A DNA stretch of 27,752 nucleotides, taken from IMG/VR virus record IMGVR_UViG_3300044568_001082, positions 1 through 27,752 of that record. One strand, written 5' to 3'. This stretch comes from a virus. Made by a program: the position numbers and the translations under genes. Each line of letters begins with the position of its first letter. Position 1 is the stretch's first letter. Under the pieces are notes generated by a model. The model was not told where the DNA came from. It saw only the letters and a list, made by a program, of their open reading frames with translations, and made no database searches. Below, in pieces: positions 1 to 10,107 of the stretch.

Positions 1-1
1 A

Positions 2-1333
2 GAAGTAATAAAATATTACTTTTCTCCAAATTTAATATTTAAAAATAGTGAAGACGAATTTTTAAATTTATATTGCTTTATTGCAAAAGTCGATCCGTGG
101 TTGGACGAAATAAATATTCCAGAACCAGAAAATTCTGATTTTTATTTAAAAAATGTCAATAAAAATTTAATTGCTTTAAAAAAGATTAATACTAATGATA
201 TTTGCCCTGTTATAAAAAGAATTGATTGGGTAACTGGAACAATATATGAACATTATTCTTCTGATCAAGTTTCTAATATACAATATTACGTCAGAAATTC
301 ATACGATCAAGTATTTAAATGTTTATCAAATGGAACAACTAAAAATTCACTATCTGGAGTTCCTTCTATAACGCAACCATTAATTGATTTTACCACTAAT
401 TTTACTGATAATATTATTGATACTGGAGATGGGTATATTTGGAAATATTTGTATAGTATTGACGTCGGCGCTAAATTAAAATTTTTTGACGAAAATTGGA
501 TGCCTTTACCAATAACTACACATAGAAAATCAATAAAAAATAATACAATTGGTTGTGGGGAAGTATCTATTATTAATGTATATGATACAGGTGAAGGATA
601 TTCGAACGATAATGGTTTTAATATAACAACATCTATAAAAATAGATGGAGATGGCACTGGAGCGCAAGCTAGAGCTATTATTGCTAATAATAAAGTAGAA
701 AAAATATTAATGATGAGTTTCGGCTCAAATTATACATATGCTACTGCAAACGTGGTTCCAAATATTGGATATACAGGCAATGGCGCAGTTTTACTTTCTG
801 AAATTTCTCCCGTCGGCGGTCATGGACACGATTTAATATCAGAATTAGGTTGCAGAACTCTTATGATTACCGCAGAATTTAATGGTACAGAAACTGGAAC
901 TTTACCTGCCGATATTGACTATAGGCAATTAGGATTATTAACCAATCCAGAAATACTTATTGGGTCAGAAATAAAATTTGCAAATTCTTCTATATATAAA
1001 ACAACTCATGACGTTACTGTTTCGCAAGGGTCTGGTATATATCAACAAGACGAAATTGTATATCAAGGCGATGCTGCTACTCCAAGTTATTCGGGAAGAG
1101 TTTTAAATTTTGATGCAATAAATAACGTATTATACCTTATAAATACTCATGGAACGGTATCATTATATCAAGGGTTATTCGGAACTATATCAAATACTTC
1201 TCGGTTAATATTACAAGAAACAATCGAACAAGTAATTCCATTCTCTGGAAATATTATATACTTAGAAAATAGAACAAAAGTACAAAGAACTCCTTCTGGA
1301 CTAGAACAATTTAGATTAACACTTAAATATTAA
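2..1333 (+). CDS. gp8: Baseplate wedge protein gp8 (5' end missing)
   Basis: T4 gp8-like baseplate wedge subunit, a structural protein that links the inner baseplate to its periphery. The frame is open from base 2 with no stop, and the translation before the TTG at 101 (ending CFIAKVDPW) already reads like the gp8 N-terminus, so the real start lies just upstream of the window and the TTG is internal. Family-type motifs are the PVIKRIDWVTGTIYEHY stretch near 215-265, YDQVFKCL near 300, and GDGYIWKYLYSI near 425-465. About 443 residues are visible, more than the T4 protein (334). The extra length fits a Gly-rich 'GEGYS ... GDGTGAQARA' insert (about 590-830) and a beta module (about 1034-1211) that recurs in gp14 and gp15. 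The next gene starts 14 bases after the stop. The family call is firm; the insert functions are unknown. Confidence 0.88.
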   Translation, partial: EVIKYYFSPNLIFKNSEDEFLNLYCFIAKVDPWLDEINIPEPENSDFYLKNVNKNLIALKKINTNDICPVIKRIDWVTGTIYEHYSSDQVSNIQYYVRNSYDQVFKCLSNGTTKNSLSGVPSITQPLIDFTTNFTDNIIDTGDGYIWKYLYSIDVGAKLKFFDENWMPLPITTHRKSIKNNTIGCGEVSIINVYDTGEGYSNDNGFNITTSIKIDGDGTGAQARAIIANNKVEKILMMSFGSNYTYATANVVPNIGYTGNGAVLLSEISPVGGHGHDLISELGCRTLMITAEFNGTETGTLPADIDYRQLGLLTNPEILIGSEIKFANSSIYKTTHDVTVSQGSGIYQQDEIVYQGDAATPSYSGRVLNFDAINNVLYLINTHGTVSLYQGLFGTISNTSRLILQETIEQVIPFSGNIIYLENRTKVQRTPSGLEQFRLTLKY

Positions 1334-1347
1334 GGTTTAAAAAAAAT

Positions 1348-4300
1348 ATGCTAAATTTTAATACACAACCATACTATGATGATTTTAACGAAGATAAGAA
1401 TTTTCATAGAATTTTATTTAAACCTGGAGCAGCAGTACAAGCAAGAGAATTAACTCAAGCGCAATCAATACTGCAAGACCAAATTGGCAAATTCGGTAAA
1501 TTTGTTTTATCCGATGGATCTAATGTAAGCGGTGGAAAATACACATTAAACACAAACGTAAAATCGTTAAATTTAAAAAATATTGATTCAATTGCAACTG
1601 ATATTGAATTTTTTACGGAAATGTTTGTTGTTGGGTCTCAATCAAAATGCGTAGGTTTAATTACTTCATGTGATATTTTAAATTATTATATGACAGTTAA
1701 ATCTCTAATTAGAGGCGAAGTAAATTTTATTAGCGAAGAAACTTTATATATTTTTTCTTCTCGAGAAGTCGCATACGCATATCGTGCTGGTAATGAAACT
1801 ATTATTACAAATAAACAATATGATTATACAGCGAAATTAAATATAGACCAAAATTACCCTATTTCTGGTTGTTTTGGACAAAAAGACTCGTACACGTTTA
1901 CTATACCAACACAAACAATTAGTATTGGTAATATTATTACAGTAGCAAGCGAAAATTATAATACAAATTATATTGTAACTGAAATTGGTTATGATGGAAC
2001 ATTTAAGGTACATAGACAATTAACGAGTGATTTTAATAACGTTTCTGTAAATGTCGCAGCATATGCATCGAATTATGTATTAGAAGTAAGTTTTTCTGAT
2101 GGCGTATATTTTACTAATAATACATTTGTAAAAGCATTACCGCAATCAATTATTCCAAATTTAACTACACAATATCCAAGTTGCTGTATCGGATTTGAAG
2201 TTGTTGAAACAGTTGTAGATTATATTGACGATACATCATTACTTGATCCAGCGCAAGGATCATACAATTATACTGCCCCAGGAGCAGATAGATATAAAAT
2301 TTATTTAAATTTAGTTTCAAAACCGCTAATTAATGGTGGCATCGACCAAACAACATTAACCAATTCTAAATTTATTGAATTGTTAAGAATTAAAAATGGT
2401 ACTGTTGTTTATGATAACACTAGCCCAGTTCTTGGTGGATTAGAAGATGTACTCGCGGCTCAAATGTATGATCATGCAGGAAATTTTATTGTAACTCCAT
2501 TTAATATTTCATTTAGCGATTCAAATTTTACTGATGCAGCTACAACATTAAATGCAGTAGTTTCTTCTGGAAAAGCATACGTTTATGGGTATCCATATAA
2601 TGCTACATTTCCTACCTATCTATCATTAGATAAGGCAAGAGAGACTGCAAACTCATTAAATAATATAACTAGCACATATTATGGTAATAGCGTAAGAATT
2701 TCTGATGCATCAGGCAAATTACCCATTCCTTCTTTAGGATCAAGAGTTGAAATACATTCTGTTAGTAAAAATCAAAGCAAAACTAATGAAACGAGATTAG
2801 GTTATGCTTATGTTGGTAATATTGATTATACAACAACAAATGAATATTCATTATATTTGTACAATTTAACTATTTCTGATCAAAAATTAGCTATGGCTAA
2901 CTCTATAGTTGGCGCTAATTTTGCTGCGAATACAATACTAACGTCAGGCGTTAATGTTGTTACGGATTCAAAATATAATAAATTATTATTTAAATTACCA
3001 TATTCGAATCCATCATCAATTTTTGATGCATCTTTAACATTAGATAAATTTACAACAATTTCTGTGTCATCAAGTACAGCTATATTGGAAACTTATAGCG
3101 GAAATAAACAATTTTCTTGCGGCGTTAATACAAATATTGATGGATTACCTCTTAGCACGAAAAATGAAAATTTTATTCTTGTTGCAAAAACTACTAATGG
3201 CGCATATAGTTCTGGAGAATATATTGATTTAGCTGATGTTGTAATTAAAGTTCAAAATATTGGCGATAATTATAGAGCAACATTTACGTTCTTAAATAGT
3301 TACACAGGATCAATTGACGTTAAATATAGCATCTACAATACTGCTCCAGCAAAAAAAGTAAAAAACCTTCAGAAAAATAAAATAGTACAAATTGATTGTA
3401 AAACCACGCCAACAAGTTTAGGGTATTCTGATATTGCAACATTCAAAGGAGTATTTAAAGCTCCTATTAATAGCGCAGTTTATATTCCAGGAAGTAATGA
3501 TTCTTGGGAGGCAGCAATTGCATATGATCAATATAATGTTGTAAAATTTGGCGATAAATTGTATATATCTACAATTTCTTCTAATAGTAATAATTCTCCT
3601 CCATCTAATCCATCTAACTGGAAACTATTAGAAAATACTAAAATTAATTATAAACTGGATAATGGCCAAAAAGAATTTTTCTATGACCATGGAACAATAT
3701 CTTCTCTATCTGCAGTTAATGTTGGGAAACTATTTGTATTATTTGATTATTATACCCATTCTTCTGGTGAATATATTGCATTTAATTCGTATCCTAATGG
3801 ATATAGAGATATCGCATCAGTAAAAATTAATAATACGATATACGATTTAAAAGATTATATTGATTTTAGACCGCGCAGAAAAGATTCTTCTGATGCTACT
3901 ATGATATTGTATGACGATTATACAATACCATCAACAATAACTGATTCTAGGTTCTATTATGACATGTCATATTATCTAGGAAGAATAGATAAATTAATAT
4001 TAACCGGAGAAAGAAAATTACAATGGTTTAAAGGCGTATCATCTTATAAAAATTATATTCCACCCAAAGATGATGTTAACGGAATGACTATTGCGACTAT
4101 ACAATTTGACCCATATACTCCAGACGCAAAATCTATAAAAATTAATTATTCTAAACATCGCAGATATACTATGGACGATATTGGTACATTAGATACTCGT
4201 TTAACTAATGTCGAATATTATACTGCATTAACTATGGGCGAAAAAACAGCATTAGGTACAAATATAGTTGACGAGTATGGCACAAGATTAAAAAATGGAT

Positions 4301-7300
4301 TTATAGTCGATTCATTTACTAATTTAACTATTGTTGATTTATCTACAAATGATAGAAATGTATCAATAGATTTAGTTAAAAATTTAGCTAGACCCGCTTT
4401 TGATAAAAGAGAGTATTCACAAATTACAGCATCAAAAGATGAGTTTGCTAATGAAGATTTAAACTTAAAAATTTACTCAAATGGATTAGTAAGTTTTAAA
4501 TCTGCGCGCAAACCTATAATTGTACAAGATCAAGCAACTGGTTATGTAAAAATTAATCAATTTGATTCTATTTCATATAAAGGCGATTTATATTTAACTC
4601 CTCAATCTCAAGTATTCCCTGAACAATCCGGAGCAAATGTTCCAATTATTAATGAAGATACTGCTGCTATAGTAGCAGCGAAAACAACTCCAGGATTGGT
4701 ATTTAATGACTGGCAAACATTTTATTCAAACACAACTGACTATAAAATAGAGGAAGGGTCAACTAGCGAAGTTACTTATGGAAAATCAGTTTATTCTGTT
4801 TCTACTGCGATTGTAGGTAAAGCAACCGAAACGCATAAAGATTTAATATCAGCTATAGTTCCTAAAACAAAACAAACGACAATTAATTTTAGAGCAACTG
4901 GATTAGCTCCATTTACACGAATGTATGTTTATATTGCAAATAGGCTTGTTAGTGGATATGTTACCCCAGATCATAATCCAATGGGCATAATTACTGGAGT
5001 TGCAATTAATTCTGGCGGTATAGGATACTCAGCAGGAGCAACGGCAGTATTAACTTCAGGTGCAAATGTTACTGCTACATTTAAATTAAATGTTACTGGT
5101 GGTGTTATTGATTCAGCTACTATTACTAATATTGGAGCTGGATATACAACAAGTGGAACAACAAAACATACTCTAACTATCACAGATTCAACGCATACTA
5201 CTGCCGCTGAACTTGTAGCAGTTACCAATCCTAAACAAGGAACTTATTTATATACTGATGCTAGCGGAGAATGTTCTGGTAGTTTAACTATACCAAATAA
5301 TGATATGCTTAGTTTTGATGCTGGGGAATTATTGATAACTGTTTGTAGTACTCCTCATTATGATATAGCAAATGCACTTTCTTGCGCTCAAGCAATCTAT
5401 TATTCAAAATATGCATTTTTTGAAAACATTGTTACTTCAATAAGAAAACCATATATTAAAAAAATTAGAGATATTCCTGATCCTCCTGCAAAACCAAGAG
5501 TAGGGCAAATTATTGTACCATCTAAAATATCATATACGTTTAGCGATTATAAACTCCCTTATGCACAAACAAAAGGTGGTATATTAACTATTCCAATATA
5601 TTTAAGTGGAGATGCACCGACTTCTGATGTTATCGTTACATATAATCTTAATGCTTCGCATGATCAACCTGGAGCAGTGGAAATTAATTCAGCAACACCA
5701 AGTCAATTTACATTTACGCCATCAAATTATACAACTAAACAAGATTTAGTTATAAACTACAATTTAAATGGAACGGTACCAAGTAATAAATTGGCAAGTT
5801 ATATCGAATTTTATGCAGCTTCTTCTGATCCTGTATATAATTATGCAGGAATAGTAAAACCAGCTGAATCGTGGACTAAAAATTATATAATTGGAACTGC
5901 AACTACAAATTTATCTCCAATAGTAATTACAGATCCAAATCCAATAACAAAACAAGAACAAATTAATACAATAATTCAACAAGAACATCCAAAAATTACA
6001 GTAACTAATTGCAGCATTCCAAATGAAAAAGGAACTGGATCTATTGTTGTCACATATAGTGGAACTGATATTGGTTGGCATACTGCATCAACAACTACAT
6101 ATCCTCTACAATTTACAGCTGAACTTGTCGAAAATAATAGTGGAGTTACAATTACTTCTTCTGAATATCAAGCCGAAACTACAAATAAAGATCTTCAAAC
6201 TGGTTCAACTAGACAAATAAAACAATTTCAAAATGAATATTTGTCATTTATGTTTAATCTTTATGGTGTGGCTCAAGGAACTTATCATGTAAAAGTAACT
6301 ATTCACTCAAATAATCCAAACTGGGAAGGATTAAACGCGACTTCTACTGTCACAGTCGGAGCTGCAATAGTACCTCCAGTTGATCCAAATATAATAGTTT
6401 GGTCTAATAATAATACAAGCCCAACAATTGGTGAACTTAATAATCCACCAAGAACTACGCATTCTAAAGGTGGAAGCAATATTATTGGTATAACATTAAA
6501 TAAAGCTCCCACTGGTAGCGTATTAGTTAAAGCCAATTCATCATTAATTACTGGTGGCGGTGATGTAGTTACGTTTTCTAATAATTTTACAGATTATGCG
6601 CTTGGTAATACAGTTACATTTACGGCAAGTAATTGGGATAAGTTACATTCTTTTGTTGCTCTTGGGTATGATAACCTAAATAACGAATCTCTTATTACAA
6701 CTCCATATTATATTGATTTAAAAGCATCTGCCAGTAATCCTGCTGATTCAGGTTTCGTTGGTTTGTCGAAACGAATTCCAATAACAAATACTGATTACGC
6801 AGAAGCTATTGGTGAGCCGATTTTGACAATTCTTGGAACAAAAACAACTGGCAATGGGTCTATAATTTCGGTATCCGTTGCATTAACTTCTCCTCCATTA
6901 GGAAACGATGTTGTTCGAGTTATGTTTGAATCTAATAATACAACAACTGGCGGTATTATTATTACTGGATCTGCATATGGCGCAAATGGTATATTCCAGT
7001 TTACAAATTCAAATTACGGCGTTCCTCAAACTCTACAAATTCAAGGAGCGCCTTTATCAGCTCTTGACTCTGGAGATGATGTAAAATATATATTAACGTG
7101 TACATCCGAAAAATGGGATACAGTTAACAATAAGAAAATTGCATCTGAATGGACTAATGAGATACTTACTGATTTAATTAACTCTCCATACATATATCGG
7201 TCAACTTCTGTAACCACAACTAGAAGAACTAAAAGATATGAGGCTTTGTGTTTAGGCAGAGATCCAAAATCATGGACTCCAGATATGACTCAAATACAAG

Positions 7301-8292
7301 CTAATATTCAACCGGAAAATAATCGCGGGACTATAGTTAGTTATCAAGTAGTTGGCCCATGGATTGATGTTGCACAAAATGCGCTTAAATATACTGCAAA
7401 CTTTACAGGAAAAATATCTGCGCAAAGATCATCGTCCACTAAAGTTACACAAACTAATCACGCGGATTTAACAATAAGTTTAGATCCCAAATTTTATAAT
7501 AACGTTTTAGATACTATGTTTGTTAATCCAAAAATTACATGTATTTCTGCATATAATATGACATCACTAAAAGATGTAACTGGTTCTATTAAGATTGATA
7601 CAGCAGCTTCTGCAGCTTCTAATAGCCCTACAGTACCAGCAAGAGGCGGGTTTTTTGCCGTAATACCATATACAGGAAAAAATGGTACTGAAGTTCAACT
7701 AGTGACTACTTTTTATATTTCCGGAATATATTTTGATGCAATTGCAGCTGGATTTAAAGTTTCTGAATATGTTGATCAAGAGATAACAACTACATATTAT
7801 AGAACAGACACATATGAACAAATTGGCGTACCTGACGTCAAAACTATTACTGGTACCGGAACTGATGTTGATTGGAAATCTTCTCCTGAATCAGTTTTAG
7901 CTGCATATAATGTTATCGCAAATAATAGAGCTTATGATGCAATTTTGCCTCAAACTGGATATAATCTTCGCGATAGGTTTTTATCTAAAGGCGTATTTAC
8001 ATCTGACATACGCGTGTTTGAAATAGAAACTCTTAAATCCAATTTAGAAAATAAAGGTATATTTATTGAAAAAATTAAAGAAAAAATTATTAATAGTGGT
8101 GGCTTTTCAGGCAATATTGACCCGAAATTAAAAACTGCATACACAAAAGAGTTAAATGACTATAATAATATTATTTTGGAATTAAATACTCTAGGTCTTG
8201 ACGTAGCTGCTGCAGGAGGATATACAGTAATACCTCTTGTTTGGAATCCATTTGAATATACCAGTTCAATTAATTACGACTCTAATAGATAG
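1348..8292 (+). CDS. Giant DUF4815-type virion structural protein with Ig-like repeats
   Basis: 2314-residue structural protein, probably on the baseplate or its fibres. The N-terminus (residues 20-64: HRILFKPGAAVQARELTQ, then a QDQIGKFG and GSNVSGG stretch) is typical of DUF4815 proteins of marine T4-like phages. A second family-like segment at residues about 945-1017 contains GTLDTRLTNVEYYT and NGFIVDSF. Residues about 1215-1275 hold a Gly-rich GGIGYSAGA/GAGYTTSG module like the one in gp8. Residues about 1400-1960 look like four Ig- or Calx-beta-like domains, three with an 'F-T-x-S-N-Y/W' strand (FTPSNYTTKQ, FTASNWDK, FTNSNYGVPQ). The remaining C-terminal part is unrecognised. No transmembrane or enzymatic motif is apparent. 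It starts at an ATG 14 bases after gp8, with only a weak A-rich leader, so it may be translated by coupling. Its exact role (baseplate periphery or fibre base) is inferred. Confidence 0.8.
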   Translation: MLNFNTQPYYDDFNEDKNFHRILFKPGAAVQARELTQAQSILQDQIGKFGKFVLSDGSNVSGGKYTLNTNVKSLNLKNIDSIATDIEFFTEMFVVGSQSKCVGLITSCDILNYYMTVKSLIRGEVNFISEETLYIFSSREVAYAYRAGNETIITNKQYDYTAKLNIDQNYPISGCFGQKDSYTFTIPTQTISIGNIITVASENYNTNYIVTEIGYDGTFKVHRQLTSDFNNVSVNVAAYASNYVLEVSFSDGVYFTNNTFVKALPQSIIPNLTTQYPSCCIGFEVVETVVDYIDDTSLLDPAQGSYNYTAPGADRYKIYLNLVSKPLINGGIDQTTLTNSKFIELLRIKNGTVVYDNTSPVLGGLEDVLAAQMYDHAGNFIVTPFNISFSDSNFTDAATTLNAVVSSGKAYVYGYPYNATFPTYLSLDKARETANSLNNITSTYYGNSVRISDASGKLPIPSLGSRVEIHSVSKNQSKTNETRLGYAYVGNIDYTTTNEYSLYLYNLTISDQKLAMANSIVGANFAANTILTSGVNVVTDSKYNKLLFKLPYSNPSSIFDASLTLDKFTTISVSSSTAILETYSGNKQFSCGVNTNIDGLPLSTKNENFILVAKTTNGAYSSGEYIDLADVVIKVQNIGDNYRATFTFLNSYTGSIDVKYSIYNTAPAKKVKNLQKNKIVQIDCKTTPTSLGYSDIATFKGVFKAPINSAVYIPGSNDSWEAAIAYDQYNVVKFGDKLYISTISSNSNNSPPSNPSNWKLLENTKINYKLDNGQKEFFYDHGTISSLSAVNVGKLFVLFDYYTHSSGEYIAFNSYPNGYRDIASVKINNTIYDLKDYIDFRPRRKDSSDATMILYDDYTIPSTITDSRFYYDMSYYLGRIDKLILTGERKLQWFKGVSSYKNYIPPKDDVNGMTIATIQFDPYTPDAKSIKINYSKHRRYTMDDIGTLDTRLTNVEYYTALTMGEKTALGTNIVDEYGTRLKNGFIVDSFTNLTIVDLSTNDRNVSIDLVKNLARPAFDKREYSQITASKDEFANEDLNLKIYSNGLVSFKSARKPIIVQDQATGYVKINQFDSISYKGDLYLTPQSQVFPEQSGANVPIINEDTAAIVAAKTTPGLVFNDWQTFYSNTTDYKIEEGSTSEVTYGKSVYSVSTAIVGKATETHKDLISAIVPKTKQTTINFRATGLAPFTRMYVYIANRLVSGYVTPDHNPMGIITGVAINSGGIGYSAGATAVLTSGANVTATFKLNVTGGVIDSATITNIGAGYTTSGTTKHTLTITDSTHTTAAELVAVTNPKQGTYLYTDASGECSGSLTIPNNDMLSFDAGELLITVCSTPHYDIANALSCAQAIYYSKYAFFENIVTSIRKPYIKKIRDIPDPPAKPRVGQIIVPSKISYTFSDYKLPYAQTKGGILTIPIYLSGDAPTSDVIVTYNLNASHDQPGAVEINSATPSQFTFTPSNYTTKQDLVINYNLNGTVPSNKLASYIEFYAASSDPVYNYAGIVKPAESWTKNYIIGTATTNLSPIVITDPNPITKQEQINTIIQQEHPKITVTNCSIPNEKGTGSIVVTYSGTDIGWHTASTTTYPLQFTAELVENNSGVTITSSEYQAETTNKDLQTGSTRQIKQFQNEYLSFMFNLYGVAQGTYHVKVTIHSNNPNWEGLNATSTVTVGAAIVPPVDPNIIVWSNNNTSPTIGELNNPPRTTHSKGGSNIIGITLNKAPTGSVLVKANSSLITGGGDVVTFSNNFTDYALGNTVTFTASNWDKLHSFVALGYDNLNNESLITTPYYIDLKASASNPADSGFVGLSKRIPITNTDYAEAIGEPILTILGTKTTGNGSIISVSVALTSPPLGNDVVRVMFESNNTTTGGIIITGSAYGANGIFQFTNSNYGVPQTLQIQGAPLSALDSGDDVKYILTCTSEKWDTVNNKKIASEWTNEILTDLINSPYIYRSTSVTTTRRTKRYEALCLGRDPKSWTPDMTQIQANIQPENNRGTIVSYQVVGPWIDVAQNALKYTANFTGKISAQRSSSTKVTQTNHADLTISLDPKFYNNVLDTMFVNPKITCISAYNMTSLKDVTGSIKIDTAASAASNSPTVPARGGFFAVIPYTGKNGTEVQLVTTFYISGIYFDAIAAGFKVSEYVDQEITTTYYRTDTYEQIGVPDVKTITGTGTDVDWKSSPESVLAAYNVIANNRAYDAILPQTGYNLRDRFLSKGVFTSDIRVFEIETLKSNLENKGIFIEKIKEKIINSGGFSGNIDPKLKTAYTKELNDYNNIILELNTLGLDVAAAGGYTVIPLVWNPFEYTSSINYDSNR

Positions 8293-8336
8293 TCGTTTTG
8301 AAAATATATGTAAATAAAACTTAAAAAGGGCTTTTT

Positions 8337-9827
8337 ATGTCGCTAGATAGATCTTTAATAACATCTTATGTCAAAAATAAATTTATGACATCTGATTATA
8401 TAAAAAATAGAATAAAACCAACCGGAACTCAAAAATATTATGACGAAGAAATTCAATTTTGGGTTGAACAAATTTACAATTCTGGTTGGGAGGAAACTTT
8501 ATTTAATATAGAATTCAATAAAGTATATGAAACAAATCATGATAAATCATTAAGTTCTATATCTCCCAATGATTATATCGGGCAAACTTTTTACATAGAT
8601 AATAAATCGTACCCAAAAGGTATGTTTATACATGATATTTGTATATTTACTGCACTAGAAGATACTTCAATTCCATTAACTCTTGATCTTAGAAAATTAG
8701 TTAATGGTATTCCTGAAGTCGATACGCTGCCATTATCATCCGTTACAATAAGACCGGCATACGATAGAACTGAAGCGCAAATTATTCCATGGGAACCTGA
8801 TGCTATAGAAAAAAATAGTTTACGACAATTTAAATTTGACCATCCAGTCTTTGTTGAACCTGGATGGTATTGTTTTACTTTAAAAACTTCATCGTCAAAA
8901 TATTCAGTCTATATTGCAGAAAATGGGAAAGGAACACTAAATACAGGAAAAACTGTAGTTAACCCATATCTAGGAGATTTTATATATTCGAGTCAAGGAG
9001 AATCATGGGTTATTGACCCAACAAAAGATTTATGCTTTGAGTTATCTAAATCCGAATTTCTTGTAGGAGAAAGAAATTTATATTTAAACATTAAACCAGA
9101 ACAGTATTCTGATGAATTTGCATATGATTTATTACATTTTAAAACATCAATAACTGAAGTTCCTGGGCATTCGTATTTAGAAGAAGCTAAAGCAACTGTA
9201 ACTGAATTTGGTACAAATAATTCTAACGACGTTGTCATATTTAAAAATAGTAATGCTGTTCCGCCATCGCATTCCACTATTAATAACAATGATGGCGCAT
9301 TAATGTTAACATTAAAATTAATAAATAAAGATCCAAATTTAACACCTATAGTAGATTTACATGAGACTGGAGTTGTGTTGGTTAGAAATATTGTTGATTC
9401 GTACAGTCAATATATTTCCGATTCAGAATTAGGTCCAAATGGAAGCGCATTTGCAAAATATATAACAAAACCAATAATATTAAACGACGGGTTTGATGCT
9501 GATGGTATAACAGTATATCTTGACGTTAATAGACCAACTGGGTCTGATATAGAATTATTTTATAAAGTGTTAAATAAATATGACACCAGTGTTGCATTTG
9601 AAAATGCTAGGTGGCGTAGATTACCAAAAAAATCAACAGAAACAGCTTCACAATTATCTATTGATTTCGCTGAAGAAGAATATCAACAATTAAATATGTT
9701 TTATTTAGGCGAAAACGGCGAAACTTACACTACATTTAATCAATTAGCAATTAAAGTTGTATTTTATACTGATGATCCAACAAAAGTACCGTCTATTAAG
9801 AATTTTAGAGCTATTGCTTCTGTATAA
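8337..9827 (+). CDS. Virion structural protein, DUF4815-associated
   Basis: 496-residue structural protein. The N-terminus (residues 1-60, including a conserved-looking YNSGWEETLF) is followed by a beta-rich middle with 'YIGQTFYIDN ... YPKGMFIHDICIFTA', 'IPLTLDLRKLVNG', 'WYCFTLKTSSSKYSVYIAE' and 'NPYLGDFIYSSQGESW'. The end reads 'LAIKVVFYTDDPTKVPSIKNFRAIA'. I recognise this pattern from the C-terminal portions of large tail or baseplate proteins in marine T4-like phages, where it often sits in the same polypeptide as the DUF4815 region; here it is a separate gene. The ATG at 8337 has an AAAAAGGG Shine-Dalgarno at 8323-8330. It lies 44 bases after the giant protein, and its stop abuts the next start. 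It is probably on the baseplate periphery; the precise position is not known. Confidence 0.7.
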   Translation: MSLDRSLITSYVKNKFMTSDYIKNRIKPTGTQKYYDEEIQFWVEQIYNSGWEETLFNIEFNKVYETNHDKSLSSISPNDYIGQTFYIDNKSYPKGMFIHDICIFTALEDTSIPLTLDLRKLVNGIPEVDTLPLSSVTIRPAYDRTEAQIIPWEPDAIEKNSLRQFKFDHPVFVEPGWYCFTLKTSSSKYSVYIAENGKGTLNTGKTVVNPYLGDFIYSSQGESWVIDPTKDLCFELSKSEFLVGERNLYLNIKPEQYSDEFAYDLLHFKTSITEVPGHSYLEEAKATVTEFGTNNSNDVVIFKNSNAVPPSHSTINNNDGALMLTLKLINKDPNLTPIVDLHETGVVLVRNIVDSYSQYISDSELGPNGSAFAKYITKPIILNDGFDADGITVYLDVNRPTGSDIELFYKVLNKYDTSVAFENARWRRLPKKSTETASQLSIDFAEEEYQQLNMFYLGENGETYTTFNQLAIKVVFYTDDPTKVPSIKNFRAIASV

Positions 9828-10070
9828 ATGGAAAAACTAAAAGTTAAAGATGCTCCGGGATGGATTAAAGATCCATCCTCTAAAGCTATATTAAATACAG
9901 ATTTATCTGCATTAGAACAGCGAAGACAAAATAAGGTAAAAGCTAAACAAATAAATAGTTTAGAAGAAGATCTTACTAACGTTAAATCGGAATTAAGCGA
10001 ACTAAAATCAGAAATTAAAGATATTAAAGATATTTTATTGCAATTTATAAATGCAAAATCTAATTTATAA
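9828..10070 (+). CDS. Small coiled-coil protein, function unknown
   Basis: 80-residue protein with no recognised function. The N-terminal half carries 'VKDAPGWIKDPSSKAILNTD', a Lys/Asp/Pro-rich segment that looks like small conserved proteins of marine T4-like phages. The C-terminal half (residues about 40-75: SLEEDLTNVKSELSELKSEI and on) has clear heptad spacing of Leu/Val/Ile and is predicted to form a coiled coil, probably a dimer or trimer. The ATG directly follows the TAA of the upstream gene (TAAATG), so translation is likely coupled. The position between two structural genes suggests a minor virion component or an assembly chaperone for the fibre downstream, but this is inference. The stop codon lies inside a late promoter motif. 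Confidence 0.7.
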   Translation: MEKLKVKDAPGWIKDPSSKAILNTDLSALEQRRQNKVKAKQINSLEEDLTNVKSELSELKSEIKDIKDILLQFINAKSNL

Positions 10071-10073
10071 ATA
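10066..10073 (+). promoter_or_regulatory. T4-type late promoter (TATAAATA) for the fibre module
   Basis: An exact match to the T4 late promoter core TATAAATA, read by the gp55 sigma factor. It overlaps the TAA stop (10068-10070) of the coiled-coil gene. Transcription would start about 6 bases downstream, leaving a leader of about 28 bases before the GTG of the fibre gene, with AAAGGG as ribosome binding site. It probably drives the genes through 19576. Confidence 0.7.
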
Positions 10074-10107
10074 TAGCTGTAAAAATTTTATTTAAAGGGA
10101 AACGCAA

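Noticed and set aside
101-103. TTG as start of gp8
   Set aside because: The same frame is open back to base 2 and already translates to gp8-like residues, so the TTG is an internal Leu codon.
8322-8336. AAAAAG/CTTTTT hairpin over the ribosome binding site of the 496-aa gene
   Set aside because: Only a few A-T pairs with a tiny loop; too weak to count as a regulatory structure.
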